DNA of 64,000 bases from Mauremys mutica (GCF_020497125.1 NC_059081.1:14045105-14109104); one strand, 5' to 3'; positions 22,994 through 33,965 are shown, numbered from the stretch's first letter. Notes: generated from the sequence alone by a model not told the origin. Numbers and translations are program-made.

Positions 22994-24089
22994 ACTTTAG
23001 ATGTATGAGATCTCACAGGATACAAAGATGGACCTTGAAAATTATATATTCATGTACACAAATCATTTCCTCCATGACTGAACTGCAATCAACTCTGGGC
23101 TGGACTAGAGCAACTTCTGATGAATGCAGTTACACTACACAACAGATTGAGTTCCAATTCTGCAGACGAGACATGTGCCCATTTTGTCCTCACAGACTTC
23201 TTATGGTCCTGTATGGAGTCTCAGTTAAACCAATGGAACTCCATGTGTAATGAGCCATGCAGCAGAATCCCTTATAGCATCAGGGCCTCAGATAGTAAAG
23301 TTGATGACATTTCATTCTGTTGTTCCTTTTATTTTTATTAAGATTTGAAATGTCAATTAAAAATGGTTGAAGGTCATATTTTTAAACCAGCTGTATCAGA
23401 TGGGAAATAGAGATGAATGGCATATCCAGGGGTGGCTTCAAGGGGAATTCTGGGAGGGAAAAGGCAATTTAACCAAATTGTAATTCGAGCTGGGCACCAA
23501 ACTTCTGTGCAAAATGCAATATGATTTTTAAAGAACACAAAGGCCATAGACCTCTAACAGTATTCTGGCCTTGGTGCAGCACCAGTGCAGATAGTACAGT
23601 GCAACCATTGGGAAAAAATGACTTGCTTGTTTTCCTTGAAAGTCTCTCGTCTTTATACTGATGAGAAAAAAGCTCTGCTTACCTTGTAAGCTTGGACAAG
23701 ATTGCAACTGAAGGCGTTTGGGTGCAGGAATTACACCAAAGATGGTGTATACTGTTCATGTGCAAGTTATTTTTTCTTGCTACTCTAGATGCCAGCCAAT
23801 TTGTACTGGAAGATCTTGCCTTTATTGCCAGAAGATGGGTAGTTACAAGGATATATTGGATGACCTCCCTAACTAATGGAATTATTTCAAGGCACAAGAA
23901 GAATTGAGAGAACGAGAATTGAGATGTGTATTAAGAACAAAGGGAGAACAGGCAATGAGTGACAAGTCCTTGGTTAATGGTTTGTGTAATCTGATCTCTA
24001 CACTTGTCACATGGGCTGGAAGCTGGAAATCACAAGGTCTATTTAACAACACATGGAAGCAAAGCAAATGAAAGTTGTGAACGTTTCAA
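22994..24089. other. Unassigned non-coding stretch
   Basis: Only faint matches to the CAATGG hairpin family are seen, near 23090-23290. No gene is recognised. Confidence 0.4.
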
Positions 24090-24121
24090 ACACAACACAC
24101 ACACACACACACACACACACA
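24090..24121 (+). repeat. (CA)n microsatellite
   Basis: Nearly perfect CA dinucleotide tract of about 32 bp. Confidence 0.95.
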
Positions 24122-25382
24122 GTGTTAAGGAATCAACTTACAAAGGAGGAGTCCTTAAGGACTTATCTATAGTACTGAATCTGAGTTAAGCCCTAAAGGA
24201 GAATCTTATTAGATAATAACGCAGCTTTGAAGTGCACATCTGCTTCCCAACAACAAGTGTGGCACTTCCAAAGGGTACAACAGAAGAGTAAAACAAAAGC
24301 TGTTTTGGCAGTACCACTGAATGCCATCTACCATCTATTAACCTGACACATTAATGCAACAATATCAAGGTTATATGAGGATCACAAATGGTTTTCTCCA
24401 CTTACTCCTCCTTCAAGTCCCTCTTAAACAATGATATTTTCTCACAACAGGGATTACTCCCAACAAGAGACACGCCCCAGACACTTCAGGCTATTTTAAA
24501 TAAACACAGATTTTATGGGCAAACAAATGATCAAAACAGAGATAAAACCCATAAAATAACACTGAAGGGTTGTAAACACATCTAGCTGGATACCACAGAT
24601 GCAACATGCAGTGGCCACAACAATTTTCATTCCACCCTTTCTCAGTTTAAATAAAAGCCTTGTGCAACAGCCCACTGCAAGAAGCCCACAAGAGAACTGC
24701 AAATCCTACCTGGCCAACTTCCATCTGCAGTAATCAGGAGAGGGGAAATTCAGTCTCTATGTCCATTCAGTGATTCCCATTGAGCTTCTCCACTGGCCAT
24801 GCCTCTTGCAGCCAAGGAGAGAGACTTGTAGTGAATACAAAAAGGATTCTTTATAGACGCTCATGGACACAGATGGACCCTGTAGTTCCTTGTAGATTCC
24901 AGACTGACTAACGCCGTTGTCTCACGCAGTTTCTTTAAGTACTGGATTAAGCAGCTATTGAATGGGCTGCTAACTACAATATAATACGTAATACTGATTC
25001 TGGAGGGAATTATCCTCTCCTTGTGTGGGAAAGGAATTCCGTTTCCATGCTCATTTACTGCATTTATGAGTGCTTTCTTGACCTGATCCTATTAATTTCA
25101 AATGGAGGGTGGGATGGGATTTCAGGAATAGTTTGCTATGGTTTCTCCTCCTGCATTGAGCTCAGACAACTAACCCAAAACTTAAAACTTGCTGACAGCA
25201 GATCACCACCAACCAGGGCTCCCTCTGATTGCAGGAACTGCTAAACTTAAGAAATATCGGTAATAGTTGGGGTCTGCCAATTTTTACTTGTCAATTGCAC
25301 TATGGATTGAAACTGACAATCAATTCGAATTTGGTTTTGGTACAAAACCACTCCATTTAAAACAAGTTTCAAAGAAAAATCG
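24122..25382. other. Unassigned non-coding stretch
   Basis: No gene or clear repeat is recognised before the hAT terminus at 25383. Confidence 0.4.
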
Positions 25383-25399
25383 TAGGGCTGTCAAACAAT

Positions 25400-25965
25400 T
25401 AAAAATTAATCATGATTAATCAGTTTTAATCATACTGTTAAGCAAGAATAGGATACCATTTATTTAAATATTTTGTATGTTTTCTACATTTTCAAATATA
25501 TTGATTTCAATTATACCACAAAATACAAAGTCTGCAGTTGTCAATTTATTACTTTTGATTACAAATATTTGCCCTGTAGAAAAGAAAAAAAATTGTATTT
25601 TTCAATTCACCTCATACAAATACTGTATTGCAATCTCTTTATTGTGAATGTGCAACTTACAAATGTAGACTTTTTTACATAATTGAACTAAAAAATAAAA
25701 CAAACAATGTAAAACTTTAGAGCTTAAAGTCCACTCAGTCCTATTTCTTGTTCAGCCAATCACTAAGACAAACAAGTTTGTTTCTATTTATGGGAGATAA
25801 TACTGCCTGCTTCTTGTTTACAATGGTCACCTGAAAGTGAGAACAGGCATTCACATGGCACTGTTGTAATTGGCATTGCAAGGTATTTACGAGCCAGATA
25901 TGCTTAACATTTGTATGCCCCTACATGCTTGGACCACCATTCCAGAGGACATGCTTCCATGCTGA
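25400..25965 (-). repeat. Left arm of the fold-back hAT
   Basis: The reverse complement aligns along its length with 26420-26954. Shared words include GCATCATCAGCATGGAAGCATG / GTCATCAGCATGGAAGCATG, TTCTCACTTTCAGGTGAC and TACAAATGTAGA. Small indels and many substitutions separate the arms. Confidence 0.75.
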
Positions 25966-26315
25966 TGACAGGTTCTGCTTGATAATGATCCAAAGCAGTG
26001 AGGACTGACACCTGTCATTTTCATCATCTGAGTCAGATGCCACCAACAGAAGGTTGAGTTTCTTTTTTGGTAGTTTGGGTTCTGTAGTTGTGAATTGGAG
26101 TGTTGCTCTTTTAAGACTTTTGACAGCATGTTCCACACGCCATCCCTCTTAGATTTTGGAAGGCACTTCTGATTTTTAAACCTTGGGTCAAGTGCTGTAG
26201 CTATCTTTAGATCTCTCATATTGGTACCTTCTTTGCATTTTGTCAAATCTGCAATGAAAGTGTTCTTAAATTGAACAAAATATGCTGGGTCATCATCCAA
26301 GACAGCATACCACAA
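25887..26315 (-). pseudogene. hAT transposase C-terminal remnant
   Basis: The minus-strand frame includes ATALDPRFKNQKCLPKS, the 'ALDPRFK' motif of hAT-type transposases, near residues 39-55. A second frame at 25921-26136 continues the coding similarity, so at least one frameshift is present. The catalytic core and N-terminal zinc finger are absent. It cannot encode a working transposase. Confidence 0.6.
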
Positions 26316-26419
26316 AATATATGGCAGAATGTGGGCAAAACCATGGAGTAAGAGACATGCAATTCTCCCCCAAAGAGTTCAGTCACAAATTTAATTAACT
26401 CATTTTTTTTTAAAATAAG

Positions 26420-26954
26420 CATCATCAGCATGGAAGCATGTTCTCTGGAATGGTGGCCAAAGCATGAAGGGGTATATGAATGTTGAGCAAATCTGGCAGA
26501 TAAATACCTTGCAACCCAGGCTACAAAAGTACCATGTGAACACCTGTTCTCACTTTCAGGTGACATTTTAAATAAGAAGTGGGCAGCATTATCTGCCATA
26601 AATGTTAACAAATTTGTTTGTCTTAGCAATTGGCTGAACAAGAAGTAGGATAGAGTGGACTTGTAAGCTCTAAAGTTTTACATAGTTTTATTTTCGAATG
26701 CAGTTATGTAACAAAAAAATCTACATTTGTAAGTTGCACTTCAAAATAAAGAGATTGCACGACAGTACTTGTATGAGGTGAATTAAACAAAAGAAAAGTA
26801 GTATTTTTCATCAATTTTACAGTACAAATATTTGTAATAAAAATAATACTATAAAATGAGCACTGTACACTTTGTATTCTGTGTTGCAATAGCAATCAAT
26901 ATATTTTAAAATGTAGAAAAACATCAAAAAATAGTTATAATATATTTAAATTGG
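26420..26954 (+). repeat. Right arm of the fold-back hAT (first part)
   Basis: This is the inverted counterpart of 25400-25965. It stops at ...TTTAAATTGG (26954) and resumes as TATTCTATTATTG at about 31234, which fits the order in the left arm read in reverse (AATGGTATCCTATTC). Confidence 0.75.
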
Positions 26955-26975
26955 AAGACGAGGCATTAAATGGAC

Positions 26976-27729
26976 ACTCTTCTCATCCCTTGAATACCTA
27001 GACTTCACAGATTATGTCGCTCTCTTATCACATACCCAACACCATATACAAGAAAAAACAACTCGACTCAATGGATTCAGCCAGCAAATTAGACTGAAAG
27101 TCAACTGCAATAAGACAGATATCATGACTTTTAATATGGCCTCACCATCACCAGTACAGATAGAGGATTATGTTCTCACCAATGTAGAAACATTCACATA
27201 CTTGGGCAGCACCATCAAACAGGATGGTGGAACAAGCCAGGACATCTGGAACAAAATCAATAAAGCCAGGAGCTTAAATACAGTTTGGAAATCATCAAAA
27301 TAACACACCAAAACCAAACTCAAGATTCATCAGAGCTGCGTACTTTCAACACTACTTTATAGTGCAGAATGCTGGGGAATGAGAAAGTATGACATGTCCA
27401 AACTGTCTTCATTCCATACAACTTGCCTCAGAAAAATCCTCCATATCTTTTGATCCAGAACAATCTCAAACTAAGATCTATTGACACAGTGCAGCCAAGA
27501 GGATCTGAGCACCATTGTTGCCAGAAGGCACTGGAGATGGATCCGTCACGTGCTTCAGGTGGAAACTGATTCCATTACCAGAGTAGCAAGAAGATGAACA
27601 CCCGAAGGCAAGCAAAAATTAGGCTGCCCAAAAACAACATGGCGAAGAGCTATGGAAGCCGAGCTGAAAAACCTGGGGCACAGCTGGGGAACCATTGAAA
27701 GACTTGCCAGAAACAGACAGGAGTGGAGG
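26976..27729 (+). pseudogene. LINE reverse transcriptase, C-terminal part, decayed
   Basis: The first frame starts near the catalytic loop, which reads LDFTDYVALLSHT (26989-27027) where functional relatives have FADD; the second catalytic Asp is lost. It continues with KVNCNKTDIM and VETFTYLGSTIKQDGG and meets a TAA at 27301. Later pieces (KLSSFHTTCLRKILHIF, WRWIRHVLQVETDSITRVA, ERLARNRQEWR) in shifting frames fit the C-terminal domain of endonuclease/reverse-transcriptase proteins of RTE-like LINEs. Several stops and at least one frameshift are present, so it is dead. Confidence 0.7.
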
Positions 27730-28244
27730 CAGGGCTGGCCTTACCATGAGGCGAACTGAGGCGGCTGCCTTAGGTGCCAGACTGGGGGGGAGGGGTGCGC
27801 CAGTAGGACCCAGAGTTTAGAAAATTGTGTCTGCTGCTGGTGCATATATATTCTCTCTGCTTTAGATGCACATAGATGGTGGAGTGCTTTGCTGGAGGAA
27901 GGAGGGCACAAGAGACAGAACAGGCAGGCAGGAGAAAAGGTCAGAGGGAATAACAGAAAGCAGCAGGAGGTACAGAAAGAGAGAGGAGGAAGAGCCTCTT
28001 ATGTACCTCTCTAGCAACCCCAGATGCCTGGTCTGATTAACACCAGCTTCTCAGGGAGCTTCCTGTTTCCTGCTGCTTCCCTGAACCCACTTGAGGAGAA
28101 CAGGCAGTCAACTGAAGTAGTAGGAGCCAGTTAGGCCCTTAAGATGCTTATATCTTCCCTCACTCAGGCCCTGCTACCAGCCTGCTTATTTGTCCCCTTC
28201 AACTGAGTGTTGAGCGCCACTATAGCTGGCCCAGAGCAGCAATC

Positions 28245-28836
28245 ATGAGCGAAAGAAGCAAATGCCCCTCTGGGGCAGCATTCAGAAAAAGAAAGCAAGC
28301 AAAGGAAGCTTTTCTGTCTAAGCAGGAAGGAGCTCTCCTGAAATACACAGACACAATTGTTCACGCTGAGCCTTCCAGCCCCAGTGAGGATGTGAGTGGT
28401 GACGAGATGCCCGATCTTCCAGTTAGTCAGAGTGCAGGTGATCTGGCAGCTACTGCAGCATCCATATCTCCATCTCAAATGGATGCACATTCCTGAAGAA
28501 AAGTTTAGATCAGAGAAGAGTGTGGTGGATGTGCAAGAAACAGCTGCTGCTGAGTTTAGTTCCTTAAGTCTTAGATGATCCAGGACTGTGGACCCACTTG
28601 AGCAGTAGCCTGAGGGGCTTCCTTGTACTGCATGGGGCCACAGCAAGTGAAAAACTTCATGTTCCCCAAAGACAATTAAAATAGAAGTTTCCATCCAACA
28701 CATTACTGGCATGAAATCCCCAATGGTGACAAAGTGAAGAGACCATGGCTAAAGTATGCAAAAACCCAGAATGCTGCATACTGTTTTTGTTGCAAACTCT
28801 TCCAGTCTAATGTTCCACCCACATTGCGTTCTACAG
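28245..28836 (+). pseudogene. hAT transposase N-terminal part (TTF-type zinc finger)
   Basis: The frame starts MSERSKCPSGAAFRKRKQAK at 28245 and runs 83 codons to a TGA at 28494-28496. Coding similarity continues from the overlapping frame (HIPEEKFRSEKSVVDVQE, 28485 onward), so a single-base indel lies near 28490. After more stops, 28734-28836 encodes KRPWLKYAKTQNAAYCFCC, the TTF/ZMYM-type zinc finger that begins this class of hAT transposases. It is cut at STAG by the sequence starting at 28837. The family function is DNA binding and excision by the transposase; this copy cannot work. Confidence 0.7.
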
Positions 28837-29498
28837 CAGGGGTGGGCAAACTTTTTGGCCCAAGGGCCACATTGCTGTTGCACAACTGTATGGAGGGCAG
28901 GGTAGGGAGGGCTGTGCCTCCCCAAACAGCCTGGCCCCCGCCTCCTATCCACCCCGTCCTACTTCCTGCCTCCTGACTGCCCCCCTTAGAATCTCCAACC
29001 CATCCAACCCCCCCTGCTTCTTGTCCCCTGACTTCCCCCTCCTGGGACCCCCACCCCTATCCAACCCCCCTGCTTCCTGTCCCCTGACTGCCCCAACCCC
29101 TATGCACACCCCCACCCCCTGACAGTCCCCCTGGGACTCCCACCCCCTATCCAACTGCCCTCTGCTCCTCATCCCCTGACCACCCCTTCCTGGGGCCCCT
29201 TGCCCCTAACTGCCCCCCCAGGATCCCGCCCCCTTATCAACCCCTCCGTTCCCTGTCCCCTGACTGCCCCCCTGACCCCTATCCACATACCCGCCCCCTG
29301 ACAGGCCCCCCAGGACTCCCACTCCCAACCGCCCTCTGCTCCCCATCCCCTGACTGCCCCCGCTCCATCCAACCACCCCCTCCTCCCTAAGTGCCCTCCA
29401 GGACTTCCTGCTTCCTTACCCAACCCCCCTGCTCCCTGCCCCCTTACCAGCAGCAGGAACTCGCAGCAGCGACACCCAACCAGAGCCAGCTGCACTCC
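28837..29498 (+). mobile_element. C-rich hAT-like fragment replacing the transposase middle
   Basis: It begins CAGGGGTGGGCAAACTTTTT, a hAT-type terminus, right after the zinc-finger codons, and runs into a long C-rich, minisatellite-like tract. No matching right terminus is found: the sequence passes from CAGAGCCAGCTGCACTCCGC into transposase codons SASENVPAMVTVRERF at about 29499. The transposase segment expected here (several hundred codons in relatives) is missing. This therefore looks like a deletion plus insertion, not a clean insertion. Confidence 0.55.
28915..29450 (+). repeat. C-rich degenerate minisatellite
   Basis: Degenerate tandem repetition of blocks such as CCCCTGACTGCCCCC and CCCCATCCCCTGACTG with variable spacing. 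The long minus-strand open frames here (G-rich reading, Gly/Arg-rich) are composition artefacts. Confidence 0.7.
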
Positions 29499-30903
29499 GC
29501 TAGTGAAAATGTCCCTGCAATGGTGACTGTCAGAGAGCGTTTTCTAGAATTTATTGTCATTGATGATACTACAGGAGCAGGTATGACAAATGTGCTTCTT
29601 AAAAGCTGGAAGATACAGGAATTGTGATAGCTGACATGAGAGGTCAGGGCTACGACAATGGTGCCAACATGAGAGGAAAGAACAGGAGTGCAGACACGGA
29701 TCCAAGAGTTAAACCCTCAAGCTTTTTTTGTCCCATGCAGGTCTCATTCATTGAACTCAGTAGTCAGTGATGCAGCATCAGCTTCTAGTGAGGTTGCTGA
29801 ATTTTTAAATGTAATTCAAAGCATCTGTGTATTTTCTCTGCATCAACTCATCGATGGCAAATTTTGAAGTAACATCTGGGAACATCCTCTCTGACACTGA
29901 AACCACTGAGTGTCACATGATGGGAAAGTTGAGCGGAGGCGATAAAGCCTATCACTCACCAAATTGGGAAGATAGATGATTCCATAGTTGCCATTATGGA
30001 GGATAATGCCATGACAGGAACTGTTCGTGGGAGAACAGTGGCAGAGGAAAATGGAATCACCAGAAATATACATAACTTCAAATTTCTGCGTGGCTTAGTG
30101 TTATGGCATGACATACTGTTTGAAATAAATGTTGTAATCAAGAGACTCCAAGGTGTTGATCAGATATATCAACTGGACAAAGCAAAGTCATACCTACAGT
30201 CTTACCGGGCAGATGAGGGATTTCAAAACGTTCTGAAGAGTGCACAGAAATTGGCAGAGGAACTTCACACTGAAGCTATTTTGCCATCCATTCAAGAATA
30301 CAAGAGTCACCGAAGATGATGACATTTTGATTATGAGGCATTGGATAATCCCATAAGAGACCCCCAACAGCAATTCAAAGTTGAATTCTTTAACCAGGTG
30401 CTAGATTGTGCAATACAGTCAGTTGAAGAACGTTTCATGCAGCTCAAGGAACACAGCAGTATATTTGGGATGTTGTATGCTATTCCAAAACTCCTCACTA
30501 TACCTGAAGATGACCTATACCAGCAATGCAGGCCACTAGAGACAGTGTTGACACATGATGACATGCGTGATATTGATGCGAGTGATTTAGGTGATGAACC
30601 GAAAGCCCCTTCAAGATACATTTCAGCAGGATCAACTCCAAAGGCTGTTCTGGAATATATGTACACAAATAAGCTTTTGTTGCTCTGCGCATACTTCTAA
30701 CATTGCCTGTAACAGTTGCCAGTGGAGAACGCAGCTTCTCCAAGCTGAAGTTAATAAAAACACGTCTACGCTCCACAATGATACAGGAGAGTCTGGTCGG
30801 CCTTGCAATCATCTCAATAGAGCATAAGCTGGCCCAGACTGTGGACCTTGAGGAAGCAGTTCAAATCTTTGCAACCAAGAAGGCACCGGAAGCACCACTT
30901 TGA
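29499..30903 (+). pseudogene. hAT transposase C-terminal half, multiply broken
   Basis: Collinear segments of one transposase appear in changing frames. They are VIDDTTGAGMTNVLLK (29550-29600), MRGQGYDNGANMRGKN (about 29634-29680), the 29996-30319 frame with VRGRTVAEENGITRNI and ILFEINVV, and the 30341-30700 frame with FKVEFFNQVLDCAIQSVEER. The hAT dimerisation region follows with VTVASGERSFSKLKLIKTRL (30706-30765). Stops at 30317 and 30698 and several frameshifts separate them. The GQGYDNGANM and ASGERSFSKLK motifs identify a ZMYM1-like hAT transposase. It is inactive. Confidence 0.75.
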
Positions 30904-31352
30904 TTATTCAAACAGATAAAAATGCCAGTCTTTACTGTGCAGACAAGAAAAGTTACATTAGCTGTTCAGCCGTTTGAAAGTTAAGTGTTTCTTAAAATTT
31001 TTGAACAAGGCATTTTAAGTTGTTAGTTCTCCTTTATTGGGGTAGGTACCAGAGCAATATCATGAGTGGAGTAGAACAGGAAGAAGGCAGAACTGAGACT
31101 TTCAAAGTTTTGGCCCAAGTGAAGGGGTATGGGGGTGTCATTTGAGCTCCCCAGCTCAGGTGCCAAAATGAGTGGAGGAGCTTCATAACTGCCCTGAATG
31201 CCAGAGGCATAATAGGAACATGATGATGATTATTATTCTATTATTGTTTAATAGTGCAGTTAAAACTGTGATTAATTGCAATTAATTTTTGTACTGAGTT
31301 AATTTGTTTTGAGTTAATCGCTTGAGTTAACTGCGATTAATTGACAATCCTA

Positions 31353-31534
31353 CAAACCAGCAAATTACAATTGATGATAAAAGCTAAGCCTATAACCAAT
31401 AAAAGCCAAATCCTCATCTTTGCTGTCAGATGGGGAGTGACCACACTGGCTGGTCAGGCATACTCATTTTTGCCAGCTATCCTCAACAAGTCATGAATTG
31501 TATAAACCCTGTTTTCTAGCTGTGAATTTTCTCA
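31353..31534. other. Flank between the hAT nest and the Harbinger element
   Basis: Unassigned sequence. It ends with the left Harbinger target-site copy TCA (31532-31534). Confidence 0.5.
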
Positions 31535-31550
31535 GGGTACGTCTACACTA
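31535..31550 (+). repeat. Harbinger left terminal inverted repeat
   Basis: GGGTACGTCTACACTA, inverted relative to 36318-36333; the inner ten bases (GTCTACACTA) are identical. Confidence 0.85.
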
Positions 31551-31912
31551 CAAGACTATTTCGAATCAACTTAATTCGAATTTGTGGAATTGACCTTATG
31601 AAGTCGAAGTTGTGTATCCACACTAAATACACTAGTTTGACTGTGTGAGTCCACAGTAACGGGGCCAGTGTTGACTTTGGAAGCGGTGCACTGTGGGAAG
31701 CTATCCCACAGTTCCCGCACTCCCCGCTGCCCATTGGAATCCTGGGATTTCCCCCCAATGCATGCTGGGGGGAAAAATGTGTCGAGGGTGGTTTTGGGTA
31801 ACTGTCATCATTGAACCGTCACTCCCGCCCTCTCTCCTTGAAAGCGCCAGCGGGAAATCTGTTCGCGCCCTTCTCTGGTCGGTTACAGCTCGGACGCCAC
31901 AGCACTGCGAGC

Positions 31913-33182
31913 ATGGAGCCCGCTGCGATCATCGCTGCACTTATGGCCGTTGTCAACTCCTCGCACCTTATCGTCCACCTCTCCCACAGTCAGCTGCTGA
32001 GAAATCGGGCGAGGAGGCTCCGGCAGCGCGGTGAGGACAGGAAGTCACAGAGTGGCGCAGACCTGTCACAAAGCAGGGTACGCCGCGCAGTGGAGATCAT
32101 GGTGGCAATGGGTCAAGTTCATGGTGTGGAACGGTGATTCTGGGCCCGGGAAACAAGCACGGACTGGTGGGACCGCATAGTGCTGCAGGTCTGGGATGAA
32201 TCACTTCAGGATGCGTAAGGGCACTTTCCTTGAACTCTGTGACTTGCTGTCCCCTGCCCTGAAGCGCCAGGACACCCAGATGCGAGCAGCCCTGACTGTG
32301 CAGAAGCGAGTGGCCATAGCCCTCTGGAAACTTGCAACGCCAGACAGCTACTGGTCAGTAGCGAACCACTTTGGCGTGGGCAAATCTACCGTAGGGCTTG
32401 CTGTGATTCAAGTAGCCCACGCAATCGTTGAGCAACTGTTCTCAAAGGTAGTGACCCTGGGAAACGTCCAGGTCGTCATAGATGGCTTCGGCGCGATGGG
32501 ATTCCCAAACTGCGGTGGGGCTATAGATGGCACTTACATCCCTATCCTGGGACCGGCCCACCAGGCCAGCGAGTACATTAACCGAAAGGGCTACTTTTCT
32601 ATGGTGCTGCAAGCACTGGTGGACCATAGGGGATGTTTTACCAACATCTACGTGGGGTGGCCGGGCAAGGTTCATGACGCGCGTGTGTTCAGGAACTCTG
32701 GTCTGTTTAAACGCCTCCAGGCAGGTAGTTTCTTCCCGGACCACAAAATAACGGTTGGGGATGTGCAGATGCCTACAGTGATCCTCGGGGACCCAGCCTA
32801 CCCGCTAATGCCCTGGCTCATGAAGCCCTATACAGGCGCCTTGGACAGTGAGAAGGAACTCTTCAACTACCGGCTGAGCAAGTGCAGAATGGTGGTGGAG
32901 TGTGCTTTCAGACGTCTCAAGGGGAGATGGAGGAGCTTACTGACTCGCTCGGACCTCAGCGAAAAAAATACCCCCGTTGTTATTGCTGCTTGCTGTGTGC
33001 TCCACAATCTCTGTGAGAGCAAGGGGGAGACCTTTATGGCTGGATGGGAGGTTGAGGCCAATCACCTGGCTGCTGATTACGCTCAGCCAGACAGCCGTGC
33101 CGATAGAAGATCCCAGCGGGAAGCGCTGTGCATCCGGGAGGCTTTGAAAGATAGGTTCCTCGGAGAGCAGGGTAACCTATGA
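31913..33182 (+). pseudogene. Harbinger DDE transposase, two lesions
   Basis: Coding similarity starts at the ATG at 31913 (MEPAAIIAALMAVVNSSHL) and runs 74 codons to a TGA at 32135. The frame then continues FWARETSTDWWDRIVLQVW and shifts by one base near 32190-32205 into the 328-codon frame that starts at 32196. That main frame has a helix-turn-helix-like SVANHFGVGKSTV (54-66). Its DDE_4 nuclease motifs are AIDGTYIPI (D111), VGWPGKVHDARVF (D161), VILGDPAYPL (D199) and VVECAFRRLKGRW (E235), so the catalytic acidic residues are all kept. Such nucleases cut both strands at the TIRs with help from the Myb-like partner. The TGA sits where an arginine CGA would fit, consistent with CpG decay (inference). 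Without suppression the full protein cannot be made, although the main frame could start at 32196. Confidence 0.85.
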
Positions 33183-33325
33183 CTCTCCAGTTGATTTACA
33201 GAGAAGCTGAACCTGAGCCTGTTTCAGTGACTGTTGACTTCGATCTGCGGTTACATACCCCGTTCTCCAGGTTTCCTCCCTTCCAACACACGTTTTAAAA
33301 TAACTTTAATGGAACACTGATTATT

Positions 33326-33331
33326 AATAAA
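33326..33331 (+). promoter_or_regulatory. Polyadenylation signal of the transposase gene
   Basis: AATAAA lies 144 bp after the transposase stop, within TTATTAATAAAGTTTTC. Confidence 0.6.
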
Positions 33332-33339
33332 GTTTTCTT

Positions 33340-33965
33340 TAATTATGAATTCCTGTTCAAGGGTTGAAACATGGACGCGGACTGTGGTGGGTACGGTGTG
33401 CACTGATGTCCAGACCGCTTCTACACTAGAGGAATGACAGGCTCCTGCTCCTACAGCGGTCTCTGGGGGGAGGACGGTTGCAGGTGGGTGTGCAGGAAGG
33501 GGTGGGTTTGCAGGAAGGGGTGAGGGGTGCCGTCTTTGGGACGGAGTTTGGATGCAGGCTCTGGACTGGGGGTTGGGGCGTAGGAAGGGGTGAGGGGTGT
33601 GTGGGAAGGGTGAGTGTGTGTCCGTGGATGAGGACTCTTGCAGGGGCTCAGGGCATCGGAGAGGCTCGTGGCTAGGGGGGAAGGGCATGGTAAGGGCAGC
33701 CTGCCTTGCCATTTGTGGATGGCAGGCGCTAGGACCCTGGGGCAGCATACACCTCACAGACTGACCCGGGGCAGCATTCACCTCCCAGAATGACCCTAGT
33801 GCCTAGTGACTGCAGTCTGTGTGTGTCCTGCTGTTGATCCTGCCCCCAAGTCTGTACCCTGGTAATGGAGGCTGTCCTATGCAATTAAAAAACCCCTCCC
33901 CCCCTTCACACAAAGTCTTCTGACAAGGAAAACGTGACGGAAACAGTGAATAACAACAAACTACT
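33340..33965. other. Intergenic spacer between the convergent Harbinger genes
   Basis: G-rich, partly repetitive DNA (GGAAGGGGTGAGGGGTG-type repeats at about 33480-33610). The long proline-rich minus frame (33251-33781) reflects this base composition. Confidence 0.55.

Larger units (their letters stand above)
27730..31170 (+). mobile_element. hAT transposon (ZMYM-type transposase), 8-bp TSD
   Basis: The element begins CAGGGCTGGCCTTACC at 27730 and ends ...CAGGTGCCAAAATG at 31170. It is bounded by a perfect 8-bp duplication AGTGGAGG (27722-27729 and 31171-31178), the hallmark of hAT insertion. Removing it joins the LINE coding sequence. The termini are only weakly inverted, so one end may be eroded. 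It carries the broken transposase described separately and an internal C-rich fragment at 28837-29498. Confidence 0.8.
26955..31233 (+). mobile_element. RTE-type non-LTR retrotransposon fragment, split by a hAT
   Basis: The coding part runs 26955-27729 and its last few codons resume at 31171 (GGAGGAGCTTCATAACTGCC). It ends in an ATG/ATT-rich 3' tail (TGATGATGATTATTATT, about 31220-31236). A tandem-repeat tail instead of poly(A) is common in RTE-like LINEs. The 5' end is truncated within the reverse transcriptase domain. It lies inside the fold-back hAT and is itself interrupted by the hAT at 27730-31170. The exact clade is judged from the protein only. Confidence 0.65.
25383..31352. mobile_element. 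Fold-back hAT element, split by a later insertion
   Basis: The termini are TAGGGCTGTCAA (25383) and TTGACAATCCTA (ending 31352), inverted with one mismatch. Subterminal ATTAATCATGATTAAT-type palindromes sit near both ends. The two halves are homologous over about 550 bp in opposite orientation: 25400-25965 against 26420-26954 continued at 31234-31352. The element was therefore a palindromic hAT of about 1.7 kb before a 4.3-kb insertion at about 26955. The centre keeps transposase-derived coding remnants. No convincing 8-bp target duplication is visible (AAAAATCG against CAAACCAG), as expected for an old copy. Confidence 0.75.

Noticed and set aside
24004..24189. ORF with a (HT)n stretch
   Set aside because: The His-Thr run is a translation of the (CA)n microsatellite.
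28164..28712. 182-codon minus-strand ORF
   Set aside because: It is antisense to the real hAT transposase N-terminal coding sequence.
28945..29495. Gly/Arg-rich minus-strand ORFs
   Set aside because: They are produced by the C-rich minisatellite on the plus strand.
25383..31352. Possible CRISPR-like or bacterial island because of many repeats
   Set aside because: Repeats are transposon arms and palindromes; there is no regular repeat-spacer array and nothing prokaryotic.
33251..33781. 176-codon proline-rich minus-strand ORF in the Harbinger element
   Set aside because: It lies in the G-rich spacer between the convergent genes. The Pro/Ser/His-rich product follows from tandem G-rich DNA and has no domain.
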